Assembly: GCF_040548735.1 (NCBI RefSeq)
Contig: NZ_JBEPSD010000005.1
Span: 1-62,222, forward strand
DNA: 62,222 bases
Source: Rhodanobacter soli
GTDB taxonomy: Bacteria; Pseudomonadota; Gammaproteobacteria; Xanthomonadales; Rhodanobacteraceae
Direction of reading: 5' to 3'
Position numbers and translations under genes: made by a program. This document shows, piece after piece, positions 35,019 through 43,678 of this stretch (position 1 is the stretch's first letter; each line of letters begins with the position of its first letter). The notes beneath the pieces were generated by a model that did no database searches, was not told the DNA's origin, and saw only the letters and a program-made list of their open reading frames with translations.

Positions 35019-35981
35019 ATGGCCAGTTTTGAGTTGGAGTACACGCCGAAGACGGACCTGATCTACGGCATCGGCGTGTGGATCAGCTGCTACGTCATTC
35101 ATTACCAGAACCCCAAAAAGCGGCCGGACGGGTGGCTGTCCGACACGGATTTTCAAGAGGCCCATCGGCTTAAGGAAGAGGGTTTTTTTGCGATCAATAC
35201 CTACAATGTTTCATTGAACAATGCTCAGGTACGGAAGGAGCAGGGAAAAGTTTCGGATTACATGAAGGCGATTGATGCCTCTCTCCGGAGCAGTCCTGGA
35301 AACGCATTGAAGCTGGCCGATCGTCCCGCTCCGGGGGATATTGCGAAGCTTCGGAAGAGCAATATCAATCTGGATCCGTCGGACGTTCGAGGCGTTAGGG
35401 AAGCCGCGTACGACATGGCAGTGCGTCGATCGAGCAAGTTTGGCATCGAATATGTCGCGAAAAATCTAGATGGAAAGATCCATTACATCCTTGACGGGAT
35501 CGATATCGGCAAGGTGATCACCAAAGACACTGTTACCAACAAGGGTGGTTACACCAAGACGCCGATATGCAGTTCGGAGCTGCGTTTTCTTTTTCGCAAC
35601 TGGCAGGCCTACAAGGGGAATGTGCAGTTCTGGAAAAATTATGACCATTGCAGCCCGCCCTGGTACGACAGCAGGACCGATGAGCTATGGGCAGCCTATG
35701 CGCTTGCCAGGATTCTCAAGGGGTACGCGCGACGGATGAAGCTGCGATCGGAGCACTGGGAGGTCTTGGTTCCCCTGCTTGAGAAAATCGATCGTGGAGG
35801 ACTCAGTCACAAGGACGTAGAAGGACTCTGGAGAGTTGCTAGCGCCGACAAAGGCCCGCTCTCAGTGAAGCTCAACGCGGGCTGTAAGCCGACGTTAACT
35901 GCGACGCAGTTTGTCGATCTTTTTCACTCACTGCCGGTTGATTTGGTCAACGCGGTGACCGATGAGGTGGACGCGGTCTAG
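35019..35981 (+). CDS. Unrecognised protein, low-GC, candidate T6SS cargo
   Basis: A 320-residue soluble protein without signal peptide or membrane helix that I cannot assign. It contains a conserved-looking core KIHYILDGIDIGKVITKD, ICSSELRFLFRNWQAYKGNV and QFWKNYDHC. ATG 35019 is used, with GTG immediately before it as an alternative. Codon use is clearly less GC-rich (roughly half GC) than all neighbours, which suggests recent acquisition. Its place between clpV and the PAAR/vgrG block is the usual place for an effector or immunity gene. No catalytic motif is obvious. Confidence 0.7.
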   Translation: MASFELEYTPKTDLIYGIGVWISCYVIHYQNPKKRPDGWLSDTDFQEAHRLKEEGFFAINTYNVSLNNAQVRKEQGKVSDYMKAIDASLRSSPGNALKLADRPAPGDIAKLRKSNINLDPSDVRGVREAAYDMAVRRSSKFGIEYVAKNLDGKIHYILDGIDIGKVITKDTVTNKGGYTKTPICSSELRFLFRNWQAYKGNVQFWKNYDHCSPPWYDSRTDELWAAYALARILKGYARRMKLRSEHWEVLVPLLEKIDRGGLSHKDVEGLWRVASADKGPLSVKLNAGCKPTLTATQFVDLFHSLPVDLVNAVTDEVDAV

Positions 35982-36119
35982 CAAGCGAGTGGTGTGCGGT
36001 CAGGGAATGCCTGCCGCATGTCGGGCCACCTTAGGCGCACTTCTTGGTTCAGGTAATAAGTGTCTCGACCCGATTCATCCATGCGGTACTCAGAGTTCAG
36101 ACATCAGGGGATACAGACT

Positions 36120-37133
36120 ATGCCATCCAAACCACTAAGCATGGGCGAGTTCAAGGCCATGGGCGAGCTGGCGCGCGCGCGCCAGCAGCTGGTCGTCAAC
36201 ATGTTCGGCGGCACCAAGCTGAAGTTCGGCACCAGCAGCCAGCTGTCCACGGCCAAGCAGGTGCTGTCCACGGGCAAGAAGATCGTCTCGTCCGGCAGCA
36301 AGCTTGCGAAAGGCGGCAAGGCAGCCAGCACGGTGGCAAGCCTGCCGGGCATGAAGGAGGCGGTGCAGGATTTCATCGTCGAATGTGCCGACGTGGACAA
36401 CATCCACGAGGTGATCGCGGCGATCACCGGAGAAGTGCTGGCGAACCTGGTGCACGAGATCACCCCGATCCTCGGGGTGGTGACCAGCGGCGTGAAGCTG
36501 GTCAAGGCCGGCAAGGCCGTGGCCGAGGACGGTTACCATCTGTACAAGAGCGACGACTACAAGGCCGGCTTCCGCTTGGGTGATCCCAGTGCGGCGGCCG
36601 AGGCGATCCAGCTCATCATCAAGCGCGATCTCGCCAAACACTCGGTGCAACTGGGGCAGCAGACGCTTGCCACCGGCGCCAAGATCGGCGGGCTGTTCGC
36701 GGATTTCGGCACCGCCACCACGGCCGGTATCGGTGTCGCCAATTCACTGGCCAGCCTGGGCTTGCTGCTCTACGGGTTGGGCCTGGACATCAAGGACATG
36801 CGTGCCGGCAACAAACGCCTGGCGGCGCCCAGTACGCTGAATCTCACGGTGTTCAACGAGTGCCCGATCCTCGGCTGCTACCTGCTGACGTGTGCCGATA
36901 CGTCGGCGGTGGCCAACATGTTCATCGCCGATATCGGTTTGCCGGGCTGGATGGACAAGGTCGAACTGATGAAGAAGAAGCAGATGGATCCCATGCTGAA
37001 GATCGCCACCAAGAACATCAGCAGTTCGCGACTGCAGTTGGAGGGGCTGGGCAGCGACAAGGGAACGCACACCAAGAAGGGCTTCTTCGCGGGAATCAAG
37101 AGCAAGGCGATGAAGCAGATCGGGCTGAGCTGA
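36120..37133 (+). CDS. Unrecognised protein with hydrophobic helices, upstream of PAAR
   Basis: A 337-residue protein starting MPSKPLSMGEFKAMGELARA. The middle has two long hydrophobic or amphipathic stretches, near residues 100-128 (VLANLVHEITPILGVVTSG) and 185-215 (GLFADFGTATTAGIGVANS then a Leu-rich run). Both are rich in Gly/Ala as in membrane-inserting toxin hairpins. The C-terminus is basic (KKGFFAGIKSKAMKQIGLS). It lies 108 bp before the PAAR gene and has the high GC of the cluster. Possible pore-forming cargo or loading factor for PAAR; no family was recognised. A second frame (36044-36583) across its 5' part is a shadow. Confidence 0.7.
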   Translation: MPSKPLSMGEFKAMGELARARQQLVVNMFGGTKLKFGTSSQLSTAKQVLSTGKKIVSSGSKLAKGGKAASTVASLPGMKEAVQDFIVECADVDNIHEVIAAITGEVLANLVHEITPILGVVTSGVKLVKAGKAVAEDGYHLYKSDDYKAGFRLGDPSAAAEAIQLIIKRDLAKHSVQLGQQTLATGAKIGGLFADFGTATTAGIGVANSLASLGLLLYGLGLDIKDMRAGNKRLAAPSTLNLTVFNECPILGCYLLTCADTSAVANMFIADIGLPGWMDKVELMKKKQMDPMLKIATKNISSSRLQLEGLGSDKGTHTKKGFFAGIKSKAMKQIGLS

Positions 37134-37241
37134 AGTGCTTCCGGTGTCCGGCGGAAATGCCGCGACTGCCCGCCTGGTCGCAGGCCACTGAACAACCCAT
37201 CGAGCCGTCGTCTCAGGCTCATCCACAGCAGGAGATCCCAT

Positions 37242-37529
37242 ATGCCCCCGGCAGCGAGAATCACCGACATGCATGTCTGCCCGATGGTGACGGGCGTGGT
37301 GCCGCACGTGGGTGGTCCGATCCTGCCGCCGGGCGCGGTTACCGTACTGATCGGCGGTTTGCCGGCTGCGCGGGTCGGCGACATGGCAACCTGCGTGGGG
37401 CCGCCCGATGTCATCGTCATGGGCTCGTTCAAGGTGCTCATCAACAAGATGCCCGCGGCGCGCATGGGCGATTTGACGGCGCATGGCGGAAGCATCGTGC
37501 TGGGTTGTCCCACGGTACTGATCAGCTGA
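37242..37529 (+). CDS. PAAR-domain spike tip protein
   Basis: A 95-residue, single-domain PAAR protein that caps the VgrG spike. Repeated beta turns PAARITDMHVCP, PAARVGDMATC and PAARMGDLTAHGG, with conserved His/Cys (about His11, Cys13, Cys51, His80), build the zinc site at the tip. GGAG lies upstream of ATG 37242. No C-terminal toxin is fused, so cargo is likely delivered by separate neighbouring genes. Confidence 0.93.
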   Translation: MPPAARITDMHVCPMVTGVVPHVGGPILPPGAVTVLIGGLPAARVGDMATCVGPPDVIVMGSFKVLINKMPAARMGDLTAHGGSIVLGCPTVLIS

Positions 37530-37656
37530 GTGGCGGCGTGCGTGCCGGCGGTATGGCATGGAACGACTTCGCGCGACACTGATCCGGGCGGCAAGGAGGA
37601 TGGCAATGAGGGCGGGCAGCTGGAAGGCCGATCATGAATGACCTGCGGATGCCGGG

Positions 37657-39030
37657 GTGAGGCGGGCGTCGATCAGCCGGGCGAGGCACAAGCGCCATGC
37701 GACGGATGTCGATCATGGCGTGGTCGCCATGTTGCGCCAGGCGGTCGAGGTGCATCAGGCCGGGCAACTGGATGCAGCGGAGGCGCTCTACCGCAGGACG
37801 CTGCAGATGCAGGCCGGGCAGCCCGATGCGCTGCATTTTCTCGGCGTGCTGTGCCATCAGCGCGGGCGCAGCGACGAAGGCATCCGGCTGATCCGGATGG
37901 CTCTGCGGGCCGCGCCGCTGCATGCCGACGCGCACAATAATCTCGGCAACATCCACAAGGAAACCGGCAAACTCGCCGACGCCGAGGCCTGCTATCGCCA
38001 GGCGCTGGCGTACAACGGGCAGCATCACGATGCGTTGAGCAACCTGGCGCTGGTGCTGGAAGCGCAGCAGCGCTTCCAGGAAGCATTTGAGGCCTATGCC
38101 GAGCTGCTTGAACGGGCGCCGCGACTCAGTCTCGCCCATTACCTGATGGGCATGTACCTGCGCAGGCATGTGAATGAAATCGGGGATCTGGAGCACGCCG
38201 TGGCCTGCTTCAGGAACGCGGTCCGCTGCGACGGCAGCAATGTGCGTGCCCTCGACGCGCTCGGTGTCACCCTTTACATGCTTGGCCGGCAGGACGAGGC
38301 GGTCGGGGCCTATCGTGACTGGCTCGGCCGCGAGCCGGACAATCCCGTGCCACGGCACATGCTCGCCGCTTGCGGCGGCGAAGCGGCACCGCCACGGGCG
38401 GACGACGCTTATGTGCGCGAGGTGTTCGACCGGTTCGCCGAAAGCTTCGACGAGCAGTTGCTGAAGAACCTGGACTATCGGGCGCCGCAGGTGCTGGTCG
38501 ACGCATTGATCGGCGTGCTTGGGGTGGCCGAAGGCGCGCTTGACGTGCTCGACGCCGGTTGCGGCACCGGCCTGTGCGGTCCGCTGATCAGGCCGCATGC
38601 GCGCCGGCTGGACGGCGTGGACCTGTCCGGCGGCATGCTCGAAAAGGCCCGCCTGCGCGGCGGCTATGACGATCTCGTGGCGGCCGAACTGACCGCGTAC
38701 CTGCAGGATCACCCGGAAACCTGGGACGTCGTGTTGTCCGCCGATACGCTGGTCTACTTCGGCGACCTGGTGGAGGTCCTTGCGGCGACCCATGCGGCGC
38801 TGCGGGCTGGCGGTCGGGTGGCTTTCACGCTGGAGGCCATGGATGCCGACGAGGACCGTTCCGAGCTGTCTTCCAGCGGACGCTATCGGCATGCGCGCCG
38901 CTACGTCGAACGTGTGCTGGATGCGGCCGGTTTCGTGGAGGTGAGCATTGCCGCGTCGGCACTGCGCAAGGAAGTGGGCAAGCCGGTGGCCGGTTGGGTG
39001 GTGCTGGCACGCAAGAGCCGGCGCGGATGA
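37657..39030 (+). CDS. TPR - class I SAM methyltransferase fusion
   Basis: A protein of up to 457 residues. Residues ~25-245 hold about six TPR repeats (for example AVEVHQAGQLDAAEALYRR, ADAHNNLGNIHKETGKLADA, ALDALGVTLYMLGRQDEAV). Residues ~265-457 form a class I methyltransferase with the SAM-binding motif VLDAGCGTGLCGP, acidic VDLSGGML, and post-motif VVLSADTLVYFGDL. GTG 37657 is the longest start; ATG 37729 is an alternative matching the start of the first TPR. It sits between PAAR and vgrG in the cargo block. The target is unknown; it may modify a T6SS component or be an effector or adaptor. Confidence 0.8.
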   Translation: MRRASISRARHKRHATDVDHGVVAMLRQAVEVHQAGQLDAAEALYRRTLQMQAGQPDALHFLGVLCHQRGRSDEGIRLIRMALRAAPLHADAHNNLGNIHKETGKLADAEACYRQALAYNGQHHDALSNLALVLEAQQRFQEAFEAYAELLERAPRLSLAHYLMGMYLRRHVNEIGDLEHAVACFRNAVRCDGSNVRALDALGVTLYMLGRQDEAVGAYRDWLGREPDNPVPRHMLAACGGEAAPPRADDAYVREVFDRFAESFDEQLLKNLDYRAPQVLVDALIGVLGVAEGALDVLDAGCGTGLCGPLIRPHARRLDGVDLSGGMLEKARLRGGYDDLVAAELTAYLQDHPETWDVVLSADTLVYFGDLVEVLAATHAALRAGGRVAFTLEAMDADEDRSELSSSGRYRHARRYVERVLDAAGFVEVSIAASALRKEVGKPVAGWVVLARKSRRG

Positions 39031-39223
39031 TAGGCATGAAGGCGTATCGGAACCCGGGCCGTGCGACGCGAGGTGCGCGCCAAGGCCATGGGAGTATTGG
39101 GGAAGGAGGCACTGCCGCGGCGGCGGGTACTGCGCTTCGAAGGACCTCCCGCGCAAGGCGCGAGTATGATAAACAGACGGGATTGCATGAGCGCTTTCGC
39201 GGGCTCGCTGGGGGAGATCGGAT

Positions 39224-41236
39224 ATGACGCATCGGATGACACTGAAGTCAGACCTCGGTGAAAAATTGCTGCCTGCGAGCCTGTCGGGCAGCGAGCAGCT
39301 CGGGAAGCTTTTTTCCTACCAGTTGAAGCTGCTCAGCAAGGACAGCGAAGTCAAGCTTCTTCCCCTGCTCGGCAGTTCGATGACGGTGGCGTTCGAGTCG
39401 GACGGCTACAAGCGCCACTTCAACGGCATGGTCTCGGAAATTTCCCAGACCGGGTTCGAGAGCTACAAGGAAGAGCGCTACGCCGAGTACGCGGTGACCC
39501 TGGTGCCCAAGGCATGGCTGCTGCTGCACAAAGTGGATTGCCGCATCTACCTCAAGATGTCGGTGCCCGACATCGTCAAGACCGTGCTGTCCGAAATCGG
39601 CTATGGCGACGTCAAGCTGAGCCTCAGCGGAAACTATTCGCCGCGCGAATACTGCGTGCAGTATCGCGAGGATTACTTCAACTTCATCAGTCGCCTGATG
39701 GAGCAGGAAGGTATCTATTATTTCTTCCAGCACACCGACGGCGTGCACACCATGGTGCTGGCGGATTCGCTGGGCGCGCACGCCACCACCGGAGGGTATG
39801 AGGAACTTCCGTACCGGCCGCAGTCGACGGACAGCCGCGCGGCGCTGGAAGTCTCGATCACCGATTTCTCGTCGGCGCGCTCGGTGCAGACGACCAAGTA
39901 TTCGCTGACCGACTACGATCCGCTGAAGCCGAAGACCTCGCTGCTGGGGACCGAGGCGATCAGCAATGCCGACGACAACCATCCGGTGCCCGGCCTCGAG
40001 TCGTTTGATTTCCCCGGGGATCACGAGACCGGCGATGCCGGCAAGCACTACGCGCAGGTTCGCCTCGAGGCGATCAACGTATCCCAGTCGCAGTGCTCGG
40101 GTTCGACCAATGCCCCCGGCCTGCTGACCGGCGCGTTGTTCAAGCTGACGAAATTCCCGCGCGCCGAACTGAACCAGGAGTACCTGGTCACCGGCTCGAC
40201 CGTGCACATCGAGAATGCCGCGCGCACGTCCGGACAGCAGGGCGGCGAGTTGTTCTTCTGCAACTTTTCGGTGATCCGCAGCCGGCAGCCGTTCCGCACC
40301 ATGCCGACCGCGGTGAAGCCGATGATCGTGGGCCTGCAGACGGCCGTGGTGGCGGGCAGCGAGAAGGCCGAAGACATCGCGGTGGACAAGTACGGGCGCA
40401 TCCAGGTGACGTTCCACTGGAACAAGCCGGACAAGAAGAACGCGCACATTTCCTGCCCGGTCAGGGTGGCCTCGTCATGGGCCGGCAAGAACTGGGGCGC
40501 GGTACACATCCCCCGGGTCGGCCAGGAAGTGGTGATCAGTTTTCTGGAGGGCGACCCGGACCGGCCGCTGGTCATCGGCAGCGTCTACAACGCCGACAAC
40601 ATGCCGCCGTACGCGCTGCCCGACAACAAGACCCAGAGCGGCATCAAGAGCCGCAGTCACGAGGGCGGCGCCGCGGCGGATTTCAACGAGATCCGCTTCG
40701 AGGACAAGAAGGGCAGCGAGGAGCTGTTCCTGCACGCGCAGAAGGACATGCGCGAAGAAGTGGAGAACGACCACTTCGTGCAGATCGACCACGACGAGAC
40801 GATCACGATCAAGAACGACCAGACCGAGGAGGTCAAGCACGATCGCAAGACCAAGGTCGGCAACGACGACAAGCTCGACGTCACCCAGAACGGCACGACC
40901 ACGATCGGTCAGAAATTCAAGCTCAGCGCCGGTACCGAAATCGAACTGGTCACCGGCGCCTCCAGCATCGTCATGAAAAGCGATGGAACGATCGAGATCA
41001 AGGGCGTCAACATCAAGGTCACCGGCAGCATGGGCGTGAAAGTCGAGGGCCAGGTTGAAGTCGGCATCAAGGCCGGCGCCACGATGGATATTGGCGCGGG
41101 GGCCTCGCTGAAGATGCACTCCGATGCCATGCTCGAGGTGGCAGGCGGTGCCATGGCGACCGTGAAGGGTCCCATGCTGACGCTCAAGGGCGACGGCATG
41201 GCGCAGTTGTCCGGCGGCCTGATCATGATTGGCTGA
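39224..41236 (+). CDS. vgrG: T6SS spike protein VgrG
   Basis: Trimeric spike, 670 residues. The gp27-like part includes REYCVQYREDYFNFISRLME (~residues 143-162) and EQEGIYYFFQH. The gp5 OB-fold follows with DKYGRIQVTFHWNK and CPVRVASSWAGKNWGAVHIP, then EVVISFLEGDPDRPLVIGSVYN. The C-terminal beta-helix of short repeats (EIELVTGASSIVMKSDGTIE…) ends at the tip without an extra effector domain. GGGGGAG precedes ATG 39224. The 193-bp gap before it probably contains a promoter; none is clear. Confidence 0.97.
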   Translation: MTHRMTLKSDLGEKLLPASLSGSEQLGKLFSYQLKLLSKDSEVKLLPLLGSSMTVAFESDGYKRHFNGMVSEISQTGFESYKEERYAEYAVTLVPKAWLLLHKVDCRIYLKMSVPDIVKTVLSEIGYGDVKLSLSGNYSPREYCVQYREDYFNFISRLMEQEGIYYFFQHTDGVHTMVLADSLGAHATTGGYEELPYRPQSTDSRAALEVSITDFSSARSVQTTKYSLTDYDPLKPKTSLLGTEAISNADDNHPVPGLESFDFPGDHETGDAGKHYAQVRLEAINVSQSQCSGSTNAPGLLTGALFKLTKFPRAELNQEYLVTGSTVHIENAARTSGQQGGELFFCNFSVIRSRQPFRTMPTAVKPMIVGLQTAVVAGSEKAEDIAVDKYGRIQVTFHWNKPDKKNAHISCPVRVASSWAGKNWGAVHIPRVGQEVVISFLEGDPDRPLVIGSVYNADNMPPYALPDNKTQSGIKSRSHEGGAAADFNEIRFEDKKGSEELFLHAQKDMREEVENDHFVQIDHDETITIKNDQTEEVKHDRKTKVGNDDKLDVTQNGTTTIGQKFKLSAGTEIELVTGASSIVMKSDGTIEIKGVNIKVTGSMGVKVEGQVEVGIKAGATMDIGAGASLKMHSDAMLEVAGGAMATVKGPMLTLKGDGMAQLSGGLIMIG

Positions 41237-41252
41237 ACGGGAGGGGACGCAG

Positions 41253-41801
41253 ATGTCAGGAATCGTGCAGGCGTCGATCCAGATGGAATTGTCCGAGCAG
41301 GCCAATGCCTTGCTGCGGTCAGAGATGACGGCACCGGTCGCAGTTCGGGCCCTGGTCGATGCCGGCCAGGTGCAGGACGCCTTGAAGCTGATTGCCCGGT
41401 TGTTGCCAAAGCGCTACGCCGTGGCATGGCTGTGCCAGTGCGCGCGCGACCAGGCGTTGAACCCCGAAGACAGGGCCGGTGCGTCGTTGGCGGAAAAGTG
41501 GGTGCGCGAACCGAACGAAAGCAATCGACGTGCAGCGTTCGAATTTGCCAATGCCGGCGGCTACAAGTCGACCGGAGCGTGGCTGGCTGCCGCCGCCGGA
41601 TGGTCCGGTGGCAGCATGGCGCCGGCCTCGCAGGAAACCCCGGTGCCGCCGCCGGATCACCTGACTGCATGCGCGGTGGTGGCCGGGATCAACATGCTGG
41701 CTGCACTGGTGGCCGAGAAGTTCGAGGCTCGCCGCGTCGGCTTCATCGAACCGGCGATGACCCTGCTCAACGCGGGGGGAGCCGCTGCAGGCGGAGCCTG
41801 A
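41253..41801 (+). CDS. T6SS-associated protein, DUF6931-like
   Basis: A 182-residue soluble helical protein. Segments ALVDAGQVQDALKLIARLLP, RYAVAWLCQCARDQ, AAFEFANAGGYKSTGAWLAA and DHLTACAVVAGINMLAA resemble proteins of the DUF6931 group found beside vgrG genes; the match is from memory. It may act as a chaperone or adaptor for VgrG-borne cargo, but that is inference. ATG 41253 is chosen because GGGAGGGGA stands just upstream; a TTG at 41229 would overlap vgrG. It starts 16 bp after vgrG. Confidence 0.6.
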   Translation: MSGIVQASIQMELSEQANALLRSEMTAPVAVRALVDAGQVQDALKLIARLLPKRYAVAWLCQCARDQALNPEDRAGASLAEKWVREPNESNRRAAFEFANAGGYKSTGAWLAAAAGWSGGSMAPASQETPVPPPDHLTACAVVAGINMLAALVAEKFEARRVGFIEPAMTLLNAGGAAAGGA

Positions 41802-41828
41802 ACCCGCTCGTTCCCGGTTCCTGCCGGC

Positions 41829-42119
41829 TTGCCCGTTGCGCGGATGGGCGATACGATTGTGAACGGTAGTTTGATCGCGCCCGACTGGCTCATCAGCCAA
41901 TCTGTCGCGAGGTTCCGTTGCCCCGGGATGGGTTGGACCAGCGCAGCGCCAAGCGCGGCAGTCATCAGCGACAGGGGTTCCGGATCACGGATGCAGGCAG
42001 GGAGTGGGATGCTCCGTCGCGGATGGGGGGAATCATCTGCACGTTCGACCAACTCCAGGGCAAGGCGCGCTGCTCGCGAACGATCAGCAAGGCCGGCTTT
42101 CCGCGTACCCGGATACTGA
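41829..42119 (+). pseudogene. Possible decayed PAAR-like gene in the 386-bp gap 41802-42187
   Basis: The gap between the DUF6931-like gene and tagH has no good gene. Near its start one frame reads LPVARMGDTIVNGSLIAP, close to the PAAR repeat (P-V-A-R-x-G-D), but no ATG or Shine-Dalgarno precedes it and the PAAR pattern is lost after about 20 residues. The rest of the frame is basic and low-complexity. It is best read as a remnant of a second PAAR gene or a chance match. Confidence 0.25.
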
Positions 42120-42187
42120 TTCACGAGTGCGGGCGATCCAATTCATCGCTGTCCTGATGGGCTGACAGTTGCAGGGGAAATACAAGC

Positions 42188-43552
42188 GTGCCGACGTCGC
42201 AGACTCTGATCCTTGCCGTTGCTGGTCGTCAGGCTGCCCAATTCGGCAGCCGCAGCAGCAAGGCATTCGAGGCCGCAGGCGGCAGCATCGGCCGTTCCGA
42301 GGATTGCGACTGGGTGCTCGGCGCCTCCGGCGTCTCGCGTGTCCACGCGATGATCCGTTACCTCAACGGGATGTATTTCATCGAGGACCGCAGCACCAAC
42401 GGCATGCTGCTGAACGACGCGCCGCTGATCAAGGGCGACCCCTCCGCGCTGAAACATGGCGACCGGCTGCTGATCGACACCTTCGAAGTGGAAGTGCGCC
42501 TGCAGGATGCCGCAGGCGCGCTGGCCACCCCCGGTATGTCGGACCCGCAGCCCCTGGCTGCGCCAGCCGCAGCGGCGCTGGATCCGCTGGACTTCGGCCT
42601 GCTGGATCCCGCACCGCGCGCGCCTGCCTATCCGCCGCCGACCGCGGGGATTCCGCTTGACGCGGAGCTGATTCCCGGCGCGATCGGCACGGCTTCCGCC
42701 GATGAGCTCGATCCGCTGAGCTTTCTCGGCCCGACCGACACCTCATCCGGTCTGCTGTCCGGCGCGACCACCGGCAACGCCAGCTCGAGCTGGAACCATT
42801 CGGCCAGCACGGAAGATTTCTTCCACCCGCCCATGACGACCGGGCAGCGCCAGGCCAGCGTGAATGCGCTGCCGGAAAACTGGGACCTGACGATGGGCGA
42901 CTTCTCGTCGCCGCCCAGTCCGCCGCCGCCCGCTCCGGCGGCCCCGCCGCCAGCTGCTGCTGCGATGCATCCGCCGTATGCACCGCCGCCGGCGGCTCCA
43001 TTCGCCGAGACGGCCGGTCCGACGGCGTTGCCGGCGGATGTGGACCAGATCTTCCGGGTCGTGGTCGATGGCGTCATGGATGTGCTGCGCGCCCGCGCCG
43101 AGATCAAGAACACGTTCCGCCTGCCGGTCACGATCATCCAGCGCTCCGAGAACAACCCGCTGAAATTCGCACCGAACCCGGATGAGGCGCTGCAGAAGAT
43201 CATGGCGCCGTCGAACGGCGCCTTCATGTCGGGCACGGCCGCGTTCGAGGATGCCTTCGACGATATCCGCTGCCACCAGATGGCGATGCTCGCCGGCGTG
43301 CGCGCCGCGTTCGAATCGTTGCTGGTGCATTTCAATCCGGATCGTTTCGAGCAGGAAACCGATGGCGCGAAACGTTCGGCGTTTGCCGGCAAGGGCAAGT
43401 ACTGGGACAAGTATCGCGAGCATTTCGAAGGGCTGTCGCGGGATCCGGACGAATGCTTCCGCCGGTTGTTCGGCGACGAATTCGCGCGGGCCTACGAGGA
43501 ACAGTTGTCACGCCTGAAATCGGCGCGGAGAATGCAGCAGTCACATCGCTAG
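42188..43552 (+). CDS. tagH: T6SS FHA-domain protein TagH (Fha)
   Basis: Phosphothreonine reader of the threonine-phosphorylation pathway. The 454-residue protein has an N-terminal FHA domain (GGSIGRSEDCDWVL, GVSRVHAMIRYLNG, DRSTNGMLLNDAPL, residues ~25-100), a long Pro/Ala-rich linker (~110-275), and a C-terminal TagH region (VDGVMDVLRARAEIKNTFRL … GKGKYWDKYREHFEGL). The start is GTG 42188 with AGGGGAA upstream. The linker contains SSSWNH (199-204), also present in the PpkA N-terminus. It heads the membrane/regulatory block tagH-tssK-tssL-tssM-tagF-pppA-ppkA. Confidence 0.94.
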   Translation: MPTSQTLILAVAGRQAAQFGSRSSKAFEAAGGSIGRSEDCDWVLGASGVSRVHAMIRYLNGMYFIEDRSTNGMLLNDAPLIKGDPSALKHGDRLLIDTFEVEVRLQDAAGALATPGMSDPQPLAAPAAAALDPLDFGLLDPAPRAPAYPPPTAGIPLDAELIPGAIGTASADELDPLSFLGPTDTSSGLLSGATTGNASSSWNHSASTEDFFHPPMTTGQRQASVNALPENWDLTMGDFSSPPSPPPPAPAAPPPAAAAMHPPYAPPPAAPFAETAGPTALPADVDQIFRVVVDGVMDVLRARAEIKNTFRLPVTIIQRSENNPLKFAPNPDEALQKIMAPSNGAFMSGTAAFEDAFDDIRCHQMAMLAGVRAAFESLLVHFNPDRFEQETDGAKRSAFAGKGKYWDKYREHFEGLSRDPDECFRRLFGDEFARAYEEQLSRLKSARRMQQSHR

Positions 43553-43678
43553 GCGCGCAGGGGGCGCCGCAGCCGCGGGCTGGGGAATGGATCCAGGGGG
43601 TGTGTCGAGGGCCATGCCGTCGACACCGGAATACCCGGCAGCGCTGCCGGGGGAATCTCACAGGGGCAGGCGCGACGC

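Noticed and set aside
35942..35956. TTGATTTGGTCAA inside the gene at 35019 as an FNR box
   Set aside because: The half-sites are separated by three bases, not four, and the match is inside coding sequence with no gene start at a suitable distance.
36044..36583. A 179-codon frame overlapping the gene at 36120
   Set aside because: Gly/Arg/His-rich composition typical of an out-of-frame reading; the 337-residue frame has protein-like helices and a better start.
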